This document shows, in pieces, positions 16,536-28,007 of a stretch of DNA of 64,000 bases. Location of the stretch: NCBI GenBank assembly GCA_030867875.1, contig JAOWCC010000787.1, positions 186,001-250,000 of the forward strand. The letters are read 5' to 3'. The notes beneath the pieces are model-generated. The model made no database searches. It was not told where the DNA came from and saw only the letters and a program-made list of their open reading frames with translations. Made by a program: the position numbers and the translations under genes. The stretch comes from Actinernus sp. WN-2022 (taxonomy: Eukaryota > Cnidaria > Anthozoa > Actiniaria > Actinernidae). Numbering within the stretch: position 1 is the first letter of the stretch; the number at the start of each line of letters is the position of its first letter.

Positions 16536-16984
16536 ATCGGGGACGGCCTTCGATCTGCAGTATTATGTTGGGCGCTCTAGCGCGATCTGAGCAGCCCTAA
16601 TCCAGAATAATGCGCCATCGAAACTTTAGGTTTCTCAATGTCCCCGTGTCCCAGCTCCTTGTGTCATTTGTTGTGTTTTTATGCAGCAGAATGTTGAAAG
16701 TGAGATACTCTAATACACCAGTAGAAAGTTGCATTGAATTCGCTTTTTGACGTCCTTGTACAACAATCGTTGTTTTTTGTGCAGCAGATTGTTGAAAGTG
16801 TCCCAGTCCCCCAATTAGTTGTTTTTTTGTCCCAGCCCTTGTGTCATTTGTTGTATTTCTTGTGCAAGAATCGTTGATTTTTCTATTTTAGTGGTCGCTA
16901 GTTTGAGCTTCTTGTGCAACGATCGTTGTTTTTTGTGCAGCAGATTGTTGAAAGTGTCCCAGTCCCCCCACTTTATATACTACT
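16536..16984 (-). repeat. Right terminal/subterminal region
   Basis: Mirror of 5399-5847, with the subterminal modules and inward TATATAA (16973-16979, minus strand). It ends CTACT directly before the duplicated AATGT. Confidence 0.75.
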
Positions 16985-16989
16985 AATGT
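16985..16989 (+). repeat. Target-site duplication, right copy (AATGT)
   Basis: Repeats 5394-5398; the satellite then continues in register from unit position 671. Confidence 0.85.
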
Positions 16990-18687
16990 ATTTAAATTTA
17001 GAATTTTATTTTTTAAAGCCGTAATTCTATATTTTTTTCATATGCACGCCACCCCTCCCCCCTACTTTTATGACGTCATATAGGCATGACGTCACTGTAT
17101 GTATGGTCATATTAAGAATTTCATTTGGTGCCCATTTAGAGACAAAGACGGCTCAAAAAAGCTGGCACAATCTACTGAAGCTAATTAACGGCCCTGGACG
17201 TGGGTGCAGTTCGCTCAGACAACCCCTGCCATTTAAGTCGGACCTCTTCAGCAATTTCCGGCTATTTTTAACACAATCCCCCTCCCCCATTTCAATGTTG
17301 GTTTTCGAGAAGACCGAAATGTTGCCTTTCTATCCCAACATTGTGAAGGGGGAGGGGGGACAAGCGAAGTCATAAAAAATGCCCGCGATGTGTCAGAGGA
17401 GTTCGTTCAGTGTTCGGAATAGCCTTATTTTGTCGGGCGGTCCGTACTTAAATGGCGAAGGTTGTCTGAGGCGAGATTTTAGGTAGCTCACATGGTATAA
17501 TTGTTAATAACGTCCAGGGAATTTAACGAAAACAGCTCCAAACGAGAGGGGGCAGTAAGCACTTGGTGGGAATACGGATGCGCTTGTCAATGCAAATTTG
17601 ATGAAAAAGCCCGATACCCCGGGTAAAATAATATCCGAGGGCGTATCCAAATATTTTACTTAATTGTTTTCGCACAACTAGGTTCAGTGATCACATGCAC
17701 TCAATGCTCAAAAAAGTGGATAAAGGGGATTCGTTTATGCTGTAGATGTATCCGTTTCTACTGTTTTCAGTATTAATTCCGGTGCAGCATTTGCGTTTCA
17801 TCAAATGTTCAAATTGTTTCATCAGTCTAGAAGCATGCGTGTTTCACAAAGCCCTTCAATCTATATATAGCTACTCAGTATAGAAACAGAATTCCACCGG
17901 ATTCCGCCTCGCAGTGCTGATCTCAATCCGATAGAGAATTGTTTCAACATAATTAAGTCATCTTTAGAGAAAGACGCTATCAAACAGAAAATTACGCGCG
18001 AGTCGTTCGAGCAATTCAAAGCTCGTGTATCCCGGCATCTGAATAATATCCCACTACAGTTCGTTGACAACGCTGTTGAAAGCATGCCAAAAAGATTGCA
18101 GACTGTTGTAGAACAGAAGGGACATAGGACTAGATACTAGAGATGGAAAAGGACAACAACGGTTGCATATCCTGAGAACTGTCACTGCCGATTTATTCGT
18201 GGTAACTGTAACCGTTACGTTACCCACTGAGCGTAGTGTAAAACTGATCTCGGACTCGGCCGATCAAGCCTGCTCTTACAAATTTATTCATAACCCACTC
18301 CTGTCTAATATATAACAAATAACACAGTTTATAAAATGTTAATCCGTTCCAGAACTATTGCTATGGCTTGTTGGCCTTTTCCCCCGTTCGGCCCTGCATT
18401 TCAGCCGTGTCACGGCAGCAGTCACACAACAGCATAAGCTGTTGTTTGCCATCAGCATTTCTCCTCTCCATTTCTCCATGCAAAGTCACTTATTTAGACG
18501 TATTTCCATGCACATATACCGTTAAAACGTTTTCATAACATATATACTGTTTAAGTTGTGTCATATAAAGCGTTCTAGAAGTACATAGGATGCGCCGAAA
18601 TGCTGGTTTGAACATTTCTCCGTTGTAACGGTTAATAAATTCAAATTTTAGATGGAGTTTTATTTACAATGAGGGGAGAAATGAGCA
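16985..18687 (+). repeat. Macrosatellite unit 3, part right of the insertion
   Basis: Unit positions 666-2364 plus 4 bp. The transposase relic is at 17871-18140. A 4-bp insertion turns gatcacactc into gatcacatgcactc at about 17696, and cacaactagg (17676) is private. The base near 18448 is G, unlike units 1 and 2. Confidence 0.93.
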
Positions 18688-21051
18688 AACTCTAAGTTGA
18701 AAGCCTGTATCACACAAAGTACCCAGTTCATCGTGTTCATCGTCCAAAACTCATACTATAGAGCAAGTTTTCTTGGCTGAGGCTTGCAATTACAGGCAGA
18801 AATCATCGTTTTGTGTTGGAGAAATGAACGGAGAATTGTAGAGATGATCACTTCCGGCTACTGTGACGCGCGCTAAAAGTACAGTGAGTCCGTTACAACT
18901 GTTGCTTTTGCATTTTATTATTTGTTTTCGACTACGATAGATATCTTTTTACATACAACCACCTTGATTTCGTCTTTAACATCAGAGCCATGTGATAGTG
19001 GTAGCGATTCGTTTCCAGATTTGGCACTTCAAGCTCTGCGTGAACCTCTAAAGAAACCAGCCATTGAATAACCTTGTTGTTATTTTGCTCCCATCCTTCG
19101 ATAACGGCTTGGGCAAAGCTTTCTCTGTTGGGAAATTTCTCAGTGTCGGCCCTACTATAAGTCAGTAGATATATTGTTCGCTGAATTCGGCCCTCAAGCT
19201 CGGCATTATTAACACAGCTGATATGAGTCGTGATCGAAAATTCGTTAGCCGTTTCAAAGTTTGGCACATGCACGGCTTTAAAAAATGAATATTCACAAGC
19301 TATTGTGACTTTGAAATCGTAAATGTGTATCGGTATTAATAAATTTAGTAAAAATGTATTTAAATTTAGAATTTTATTTTTTAAAGCCGTAATTCTATAT
19401 TTTTTTCATATGCACGCCACCCCTCCCCCCTACTTTTATGACGTCATATAGGCATGACGTCACTGTATGTATGGTCATATTAAGAATTTCATTTGGTGCC
19501 CATTTAGAGACAAAGACGGCTCAAAAAAGCTGGCACAATCTACTGAAGCTAATTAACGGCCCTGGACGTGGGTGCAGTTCGCTCAGACAACCCCTGCCAT
19601 TTAAGTCGGACCTCTTCAGCAATTTCCGGCTATTTTTAACACAATCCCCCTCCCCCATTTCAATGTTGGTTTTCGAGAAGACCGAAATGTTGCCTTTCTA
19701 TCCCAACATTGTGAAGGGGGAGGGGGGACAAGCGAAGTCATAAAAAATGCCCGCGATGTGTCAGAGGAGTTCGTTCAGTGTTCGGAATAGCCTTATTTTG
19801 TCGGGCGGTCCGTACTTAAATGGCGAAGGTTGTCTGAGGCGAGATTTTAGGTAGCTCACATGGTATAATTGTTAATAACGTCCAGGGAATTTAACGAAAA
19901 CAGCTCCAAACGAGAGGGGGCAGTAAGCACTTGGTGGGAATACGGATGCGCTTGTCAATGCAAATTTGATGAAAAAGCCCGATACCCCGGGTAAAATAAT
20001 ATCCGAGGGCGTATCCAAATATTTTACTTAATTGTTTTCGCACAATTAGGTTCAGTGATCACACTCAATGCTCAAAAAAGTGGATAAAGGGGATTCGTTT
20101 ATGCTGTAGATGTATCCGTTTCTACTGTTTTCAGTATTAATTCCGGTGCAGCATTTGCGTTTCATCAAATGTTCAAATTGTTTCATCAGTCTAGAAGCAT
20201 GCGTGTTTCACAAAGCCCTTCAATCTATATATAGCTACTCAGTATAGAAACAGAATTCCACCGGATTCCGCCTCGCAGTGCTGATCTCAATCCGATAGAG
20301 AATTGTTTCAACATAATTAAGTCATCTTTAGAGAAAGACGCTATCAAACAGAAAATTACGCGCGAGTCGTTCGAGCAATTCAAAGCTCGTGTATCCCGGC
20401 ATCTGAATAATATCCCACTACAGTTCGTTGACAACGCTGTTGAAAGCATGCCAAAAAGATTGCAGACTGTTGTAGAACAGAAGGGACATAGGACTAGATA
20501 CTAGAGATGGAAAAGGACAACAACGGTTGCATATCCTGAGAACTGTCACTGCCGATTTATTCGTGGTAACTGTAACCGTTACGTTACCCACTGAGCGTAG
20601 TGTAAAACTGATCTCGGACTCGGCCGATCAAGCCTGCTCTTACAAATTTATTCATAACCCACTCCTGTCTAATATATAACAAATAACACAGTTTATAAAA
20701 TGTTAATCCGTTCCAGAACTATTGCTATGGCTTGTTGGCCTTTTCCCCCGTTCGGCCCTGCATTTCAGCCGTGTCACGGCAGCAGTCACACAACAGCATA
20801 AGCTGTTGTTTGCCATCAGCATTTCTCCTCTCCATTTCTCCATGCAAAGTCACTTATTTAGACGTATTTCCATGCACATATACCGTTAAAACGTTTTCAT
20901 AACATATATACTGTTTAAGTTGTGTCATATAAAGCGTTCTAGAAGTACATAGGATGCGCCGAAATGATGGTTTGAACATTTCTCCGTTGTAACGGTTAAT
21001 AAATTCAAATTTTAGATGGAGTTTTATTTACAATGAGGGGAGAAATGAGCA
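18688..21051 (+). repeat. Macrosatellite unit 4
   Basis: Full length. Rep relic 18932-19273, transposase relic 20235-20504. Private gaaatgatgg near 20967. Confidence 0.93.
18932..19273 (-). pseudogene. Rep-like HUH fragment (unit 4)
   Basis: Product identical to the unit 1 copy. Confidence 0.55.
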
Positions 21052-23279
21052 AACTCTAAGTTGAAAGCCTGTATCACACAAAGTACCCAGTTCATCGTGT
21101 TCATCGTCCAAAACTCATACTATAGAGCAAGTTTTCTTGGCTGAGGCTTGCAATTACAGGCAGAAATCATCGTTTTGTGTTGGAGAAATGAACGGAGAAT
21201 TGTAGAGATGATCACTTCCGGCTACTGTGACGCGCGCTAAAAGTACAGTGAGTCCGTTACAACTGTTGCTTTTGCATTTTATTATTTGTTTTCGACTACG
21301 ATAGATATCTTTTTACATACAACCACCTTGATTTCGTCTTTAACATCAGAGCCATGTGATAGTGGTAGCGATTCGTTTCCAGATTTGGCACTTCAAGCTC
21401 TGCGTGAACCTCTAAAGAAACCAGCCATTGAATAACCTTGTTGTTATTTTGCTCCCATCCTTCGATAACGGCTTGGGCAAAGCTTTCTCTGTTGGGAAAT
21501 TTCTCAGTGTCGGCCCTACTATAAGTCAGTAGATATATTGTTCGCTGAATTCGGCCCTCAAGCTCGGCATTATTAACACAGCTGATATGAGTCGTGATCG
21601 AAAATTCGTTAGCCGTTTCAAAGTTTGGCACATGCACGGCTTTAAAAAATGAATATTCACAAGCTATTGTGACTTTGAAATCGTAAATGTGTATCGGTAT
21701 TAATATATTAAGAATTTCATTTGGTGCCCATTTAGAGACAAAGACGGCTCAAAAAAGCTGGCACAATCTACTGAAGCTAATTAACGGCCCTGGACGTGGG
21801 TGCAGTTCGCTCAGACAACCCCTGCCATTTAAGTCGGACCTCTTCAGCAATTTCCGGCTATTTTTAACACAATCCCCCTCCCCCATTTCAATGTTGGTTT
21901 TCGAGAAGACCGAAATGTTGCCTTTCTATCCCAACATTGTGAAGGGGGAGGGGGGACAAGCGAAGTCATAAAAAATGCCCGCGATGTGTCAGAGGAGTTC
22001 GTTCAGTGTTCGGAATAGCCTTATTTTGTCGGGCGGTCCGTACTTAAATGGCGAAGGTTGTCTGAGGCGAGATTTTAGGTAGCTCACATGGTATAATTGT
22101 TAATAACGTCCAGGGAATTTAACGAAAACAGCTCCAAACGAGAGGGGGCAGTAAGCACTTGGTGGGAATACGGATGCGCTTGTCAATGCAAATTTGATGA
22201 AAAAGCCCGATACCCCGGGTAAAATAATATCCGAGGGCGTATCCAAATATTTTACTTAATTGTTTTCGCACAATTAGGTTCAGTGATCACACTCAATGCT
22301 CAAAAAAGTGGATAAAGGGGATTCGTTTATGCTGTAGATGTATCCGTTTCTACTGTTTTCAGTATTAATTCCGGTGCAGCATTTGCGTTTCATCAAATGT
22401 TCAAATTGTTTCATCAGTCTAGAAGCATGCGTGTTTCACAAAGCCCTTCAATCTATATATAGCTACTCAGTATAGAAACAGAATTCCACCGGATTCCGCC
22501 TCGCAGTGCTGATCTCAATCCGATAGAGAATTGTTTCAACATAATTAAGTCATCTTTAGAGAAAGACGCTATCAAACAGAAAATTACGCGCGAGTCGTTC
22601 GAGCAATTCAAAGCTCGTGTATCCCGGCATCTGAATAATATCCCACTACAGTTCGTTGACAACGCTGTTGAAAGCATGCCAAAAAGATTGCAGACTGTTG
22701 TAGAACAGAAGGGACATAGGACTAGATACTAGAGATGGAAAAGGACAACAACGGTTGCATATCCTGAGAACTGTCACTGCCGATTTATTCGTGGTAACTG
22801 TAACCGTTACGTTACCCACTGAGCGTAGTGTAAAACTGATCTCGGACTCGGCCGATCAAGCCTGCTCTTACAAATTTATTCATAACCCACTCCTGTCTAA
22901 TATATAACAAATAACACAGTTTATAAAATGTTAATCCGTTCCAGAACTATTGCTATGGCTTGTTGGCCTTTTCCCCCGTTCGGCCCTGCATTTCAGCCGT
23001 GTCACGGCAGCAGTCACACAACAGCATAAGCTGTTGTTTGCCATCAGCATTTCTCCTCTCCATTTCTCCATGCAAAGTCACTTATTTAGACGTATTTCCA
23101 TGCACATATACCGTTAAAACGTTTTCATAACATATATACTGTTTAAGTTGTGTCATATAAAGCGTTCTAGAAGTACATAGGATGCGCCGAAATGCTGGTT
23201 TGAACATTTCTCCGTTGTAACGGTTAATAAATTCAAATTTTAGATGGAGTTTTATTTACAATGAGGGGAGAAATGAGCA
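21052..23279 (+). repeat. Macrosatellite unit 5 (136-bp deletion)
   Basis: 2228 bp. Unit positions 655-790 are missing (junction near 21705), which removes the right 15-bp inverted-repeat arm and both CRE sites. Rep relic 21296-21637, transposase relic 22463-22732. Confidence 0.93.
21296..21637 (-). pseudogene. Rep-like HUH fragment (unit 5)
   Basis: Product identical to the unit 1 copy. The upstream open frame is shortened by the unit's deletion. Confidence 0.55.
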
Positions 23280-25643
23280 AACTCTAAGTTGAAAGCCTGT
23301 ATCACACAAAGTACCCAGTTCATCGTGTTCATCGTCCAAAACTCATACTATAGAGCAAGTTTTCTTGGCTGAGGCTTGCAATTACAGGCAGAAATCATCG
23401 TTTTGTGTTGGAGAAATGAACGGAGAATTGTAGAGATGATCACTTCCGGCTACTGTGACGCGCGCTAAAAGTACAGTGAGTCCGTTACAACTGTTGCTTT
23501 TGCATTTTATTATTTGTTTTCGACTACGATAGATATCTTTTTACATACAACCACCTTGATTTCGTCTTTAACATCAGAGCCATGTGATAGTGGTAGCGAT
23601 TCGTTTCCAGATTTGGCACTTCAAGCTCTGCGTGAACCTCTAAAGAAACCAGCCATTGAATAACCTTGTTGTTATTTTGCTCCCATCCTTCGATAACGGC
23701 TTGGGCAAAGCTTTCTCTGTTGGGAAATTTCTCAGTGTCGGCCCTACTATAAGTCAGTAGATATATTGTTCGCTGAATTCGGCCCTCAAGCTCGGCATTA
23801 TTAACACAGCTGATATGAGTCGTGATCGAAAATTCGTTAGCCGTTTCAAAGTTTGGCACATGCACGGCTTTAAAAAATGAATATTCACAAGCTATTGTGA
23901 CTTTGAAATCGTAAATGTGTATCGGTATTAATAAATTTAGTAAAAATGTATTTAAATTTAGAATTTTATTTTTTAAAGCCGTAATTCTATATTTTTTTCA
24001 TATGCACGCCACCCCTCCCCCCTACTTTTATGACGTCATATAGGCATGACGTCACTGTATGTATGGTCATATTAAGAATTTCATTTGGTGCCCATTTAGA
24101 GACAAAGACGGCTCAAAAAAGCTGGCACAATCTACTGAAGCTAATTAACGGCCCTGGACGTGGGTGCAGTTCGCTCAGACAACCCCTGCCATTTAAGTCG
24201 GACCTCTTCAGCAATTTCCGGCTATTTTTAACACAATCCCCCTCCCCCATTTCAATGTTGGTTTTCGAGAAGACCGAAATGTTGCCTTTCTATCCCAACA
24301 TTGTGAAGGGGGAGGGGGGACAAGCGAAGTCATAAAAAATGCCCGCGATGTGTCAGAGGAGTTCGTTCAGTGTTCGGAATAGCCTTATTTTGTCGGGCGG
24401 TCCGTACTTAAATGGCGAAGGTTGTCTGAGGCGAGATTTTAGGTAGCTCACATGGTATAATTGTTAATAACGTCCAGGGAATTTAACGAAAACAGCTCCA
24501 AACGAGAGGGGGCAGTAAGCACTTGGTGGGAATACGGATGCGCTTGTCAATGCAAATTTGATGAAAAAGCCCGATACCCCGGGTAAAATAATATCCGAGG
24601 GCGTATCCAAATATTTTACTTAATTGTTTTCGCACAATTAGGTTCAGTGATCACACTCAATGCTCAAAAAAGTGGATAAAGGGGATTCGTTTATGCTGTA
24701 GATGTATCCGTTTCTACTGTTTTCAGTATTAATTCCGGTGCAGCATTTGCGTTTCATCAAATGTTCAAATTGTTTCATCAGTCTAGAAGCATGCGTGTTT
24801 CACAAAGCCCTTCAATCTATATATAGCTACTCAGTATAGAAACAGAATTCCACCGGATTCCGCCTCGCAGTGCTGATCTCAATCCGATAGAGAATTGTTT
24901 CAACATAATTAAGTCATCTTTAGAGAAAGACGCTATCAAACAGAAAATTACGCGCGAGTCGTTCGAGCAATTCAAAGCTCGTGTATCCCGGCATCTGAAT
25001 AATATCCCACTACAGTTCGTTGACAACGCTGTTGAAAGCATGCCAAAAAGATTGCAGACTGTTGTAGAACAGAAGGGACATAGGACTAGATACTAGAGAT
25101 GGAAAAGGACAACAACGGTTGCATATCCTGAGAACTGTCACTGCCGATTTATTCGTGGTAACTGTAACCGTTACGTTACCCACTGAGCGTAGTGTAAAAC
25201 TGATCTCGGACTCGGCCGATCAAGCCTGCTCTTACAAATTTATTCATAACCCACTCCTGTCTAATATATAACAAATAACACAGTTTATAAAATGTTAATC
25301 CGTTCCAGAACTATTGCTATGGCTTGTTGGCCTTTTCCCCCGTTCGGCCCTGCATTTCAGCCGTGTCACGGCAGCAGTCACACAACAGCATAAGCTGTTG
25401 TTTGCCATCAGCATTTCTCCTCTCCATTTCTCCATGCAAAGTCACTTATTTAGACGTATTTCCATGCACATATACCGTTAAAACGTTTTCATAACATATA
25501 TACTGTTTAAGTTGTGTCATATAAAGCGTTCTAGAAGTACATAGGATGCGCCGAAATGCTGGTTTGAACATTTCTCCGTTGTAACGGTTAATAAATTCAA
25601 ATTTTAGATGGAGTTTTATTTACAATGAGGGGAGAAATGAGCA
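23280..25643 (+). repeat. Macrosatellite unit 6
   Basis: Full length. Rep relic 23524-23865, transposase relic 24827-25096. Confidence 0.93.
23524..23865 (-). pseudogene. Rep-like HUH fragment (unit 6)
   Basis: Product identical to the unit 1 copy. Confidence 0.55.
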
Positions 25644-28007
25644 AACTCTAAGTTGAAAGCCTGTATCACACAAAGTACCCAGTTCATCGTGTTCATCGTC
25701 CAAAACTCATACTATAGAGCAAGTTTTCTTGGCTGAGGCTTGCAATTACAGGCAGAAATCATCGTTTTGTGTTGGAGAAATGAACGGAGAATTGTAGAGA
25801 TGATCACTTCCGGCTACTGTGACGCGCGCTAAAAGTACAGTGAGTCCGTTACAACTGTTGCTTTTGCATTTTATTATTTGTTTTCGACTACGATAGATAT
25901 CTTTTTACATACAACCACCTTGATTTCGTCTTTAACATCAGAGCCATGTGATAGTGGTAGCGATTCGTTTCCAGATTTGGCACTTCAAGCTCTGCGTGAA
26001 CCTCTAAAGAAACCAGCCATTGAATAACCTTGTTGTTATTTTGCTCCCATCCTTCGATAACGGCTTGGGCAAAGCTTTCTCTGTTGGGAAATTTCTCAGT
26101 GTCGGCCCTACTATAAGTCAGTAGATATATTGTTCGCTGAATTCGGCCCTCAAGCTCGGCATTATTAACACAGCTGATATGAGTCGTGATCGAAAATTCG
26201 TTAGCCGTTTCAAAGTTTGGCACATGCACGGCTTTAAAAAATGAATATTCACAAGCTATTGTGACTTTGAAATCGTAAATGTGTATCGGTATTAATAAAT
26301 TTAGTAAAAATGTATTTAAATTTAGAATTTTATTTTTTAAAGCCGTAATTCTATATTTTTTTCATATGCACGCCACCCCTCCCCCCTACTTTTATGACGT
26401 CATATAGGCATGACGTCACTGTATGTATGGTCATATTAAGAATTTCATTTGGTGCCCATTTAGAGACAAAGACGGCTCAAAAAAGCTGGCACAATCTACT
26501 GAAGCTAATTAACGGCCCTGGACGTGGGTGCAGTTCGCTCAGACAACCCCTGCCATTTAAGTCGGACCTCTTCAGCAATTTCCGGCTATTTTTAACACAA
26601 TCCCCCTCCCCCATTTCAATGTTGGTTTTCGAGAAGACCGAAATGTTGCCTTTCTATCCCAACATTGTGAAGGGGGAGGGGGGACAAGCGAAGTCATAAA
26701 AAATGCCCGCGATGTGTCAGAGGAGTTCGTTCAGTGTTCGGAATAGCCTTATTTTGTCGGGCGGTCCGTACTTAAATGGCGAAGGTTGTCTGAGGCGAGA
26801 TTTTAGGTAGCTCACATGGTATAATTGTTAATAACGTCCAGGGAATTTAACGAAAACAGCTCCAAACGAGAGGGGGCAGTAAGCACTTGGTGGGAATACG
26901 GATGCGCTTGTCAATGCAAATTTGATGAAAAAGCCCGATACCCCGGGTAAAATAATATCCGAGGGCGTATCCAAATATTTTACTTAATTGTTTTCGCACA
27001 ATTAGGTTCAGTGATCACACTCAATGCTCAAAAAAGTGGATAAAGGGGATTCGTTTATGCTGTAGATGTATCCGTTTCTACTGTTTTCAGTATTAATTCC
27101 GGTGCAGCATTTGCGTTTCATCAAATGTTCAAATTGTTTCATCAGTCTAGAAGCATGCGTGTTTCACAAAGCCCTTCAATCTATATATAGCTACTCAGTA
27201 TAGAAACAGAATTCCACCGGATTCCGCCTCGCAGTGCTGATCTCAATCCGATAGAGAATTGTTTCAACATAATTAAGTCATCTTTAGAGAAAGACGCTAT
27301 CAAACAGAAAATTACGCGCGAGTCGTTCGAGCAATTCAAAGCTCGTGTATCCCGGCATCTGAATAATATCCCACTACAGTTCGTTGACAACGCTGTTGAA
27401 AGCATGCCAAAAAGATTGCAGACTGTTGTAGAACAGAAGGGACATAGGACTAGATACTAGAGATGGAAAAGGACAACAACGGTTGCATATCCTGAGAACT
27501 GTCACTGCCGATTTATTCGTGGTAACTGTAACCGTTACGTTACCCACTGAGCGTAGTGTAAAACTGATCTCGGACTCGGCCGATCAAGCCTGCTCTTACA
27601 AATTTATTCATAACCCACTCCTGTCTAATATATAACAAATAACACAGTTTATAAAATGTTAATCCGTTCCAGAACTATTGCTATGGCTTGTTGGCCTTTT
27701 CCCCCGTTCGGCCCTGCATTTCAGCCGTGTCACGGCAGCAGTCACACAACAGCATAAGCTGTTGTTTGCCATCAGCATTTCTCCTCTCCATTTCTCCATG
27801 CAAAGTCACTTATTTAGACGTATTTCCATGCACATATACCGTTAAAACGTTTTCATAACATATATACTGTTTAAGTTGTGTCATATAAAGCGTTCTAGAA
27901 GTACATAGGATGCGCCGAAATGCTGGTTTGAACATTTCTCCGTTGTAACGGTTAATAAATTCAAATTTTAGATGGAGTTTTATTTACAATGAGGGGAGAA
28001 ATGAGCA
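25644..28007 (+). repeat. Macrosatellite unit 7
   Basis: Full length. Rep relic 25888-26229, transposase relic 27191-27460. Confidence 0.93.
25888..26229 (-). pseudogene. Rep-like HUH fragment (unit 7)
   Basis: Product identical to the unit 1 copy. Confidence 0.55.

Larger units (their letters stand above)
5399..16984. mobile_element. 11.6-kb palindromic DNA-polymerase-B mobile element
   Basis: The two ends start AGTAGTATATAAAGTGGGG in inverted orientation. Every feature at left position x has its mirror at 22383-x, so each arm is about 5772 bp, with a 42-base unpaired centre. The arms are almost identical: I saw one missing and one extra base in the left polymerase gene and three C/T changes in the central pentamers. 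The element interrupts a satellite unit whose two halves continue in register with a short duplication, which marks it as an insertion. Its gene content is a basic-repeat ORF, a zinc-finger ORF, a protein-primed type B polymerase and an HTH/coiled-coil/TM protein. The AG terminus, TIR structure and polymerase type recall Polinton/Maverick and adintovirus-like elements (established family knowledge). However, no integrase, packaging ATPase, protease or capsid gene is present, and TIRs spanning half the element are not typical. A palindromic dimer of a linear protein-primed replicon is the interpretation I favour. Confidence 0.9.

Noticed and set aside
5399..16984. Palindrome as a library or sequencing fold-back artefact
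   Set aside because: A fold-back artefact would continue the mirror into the flanks. Here the satellite resumes in register and in the same orientation, with a short duplication, and the centre is asymmetric.
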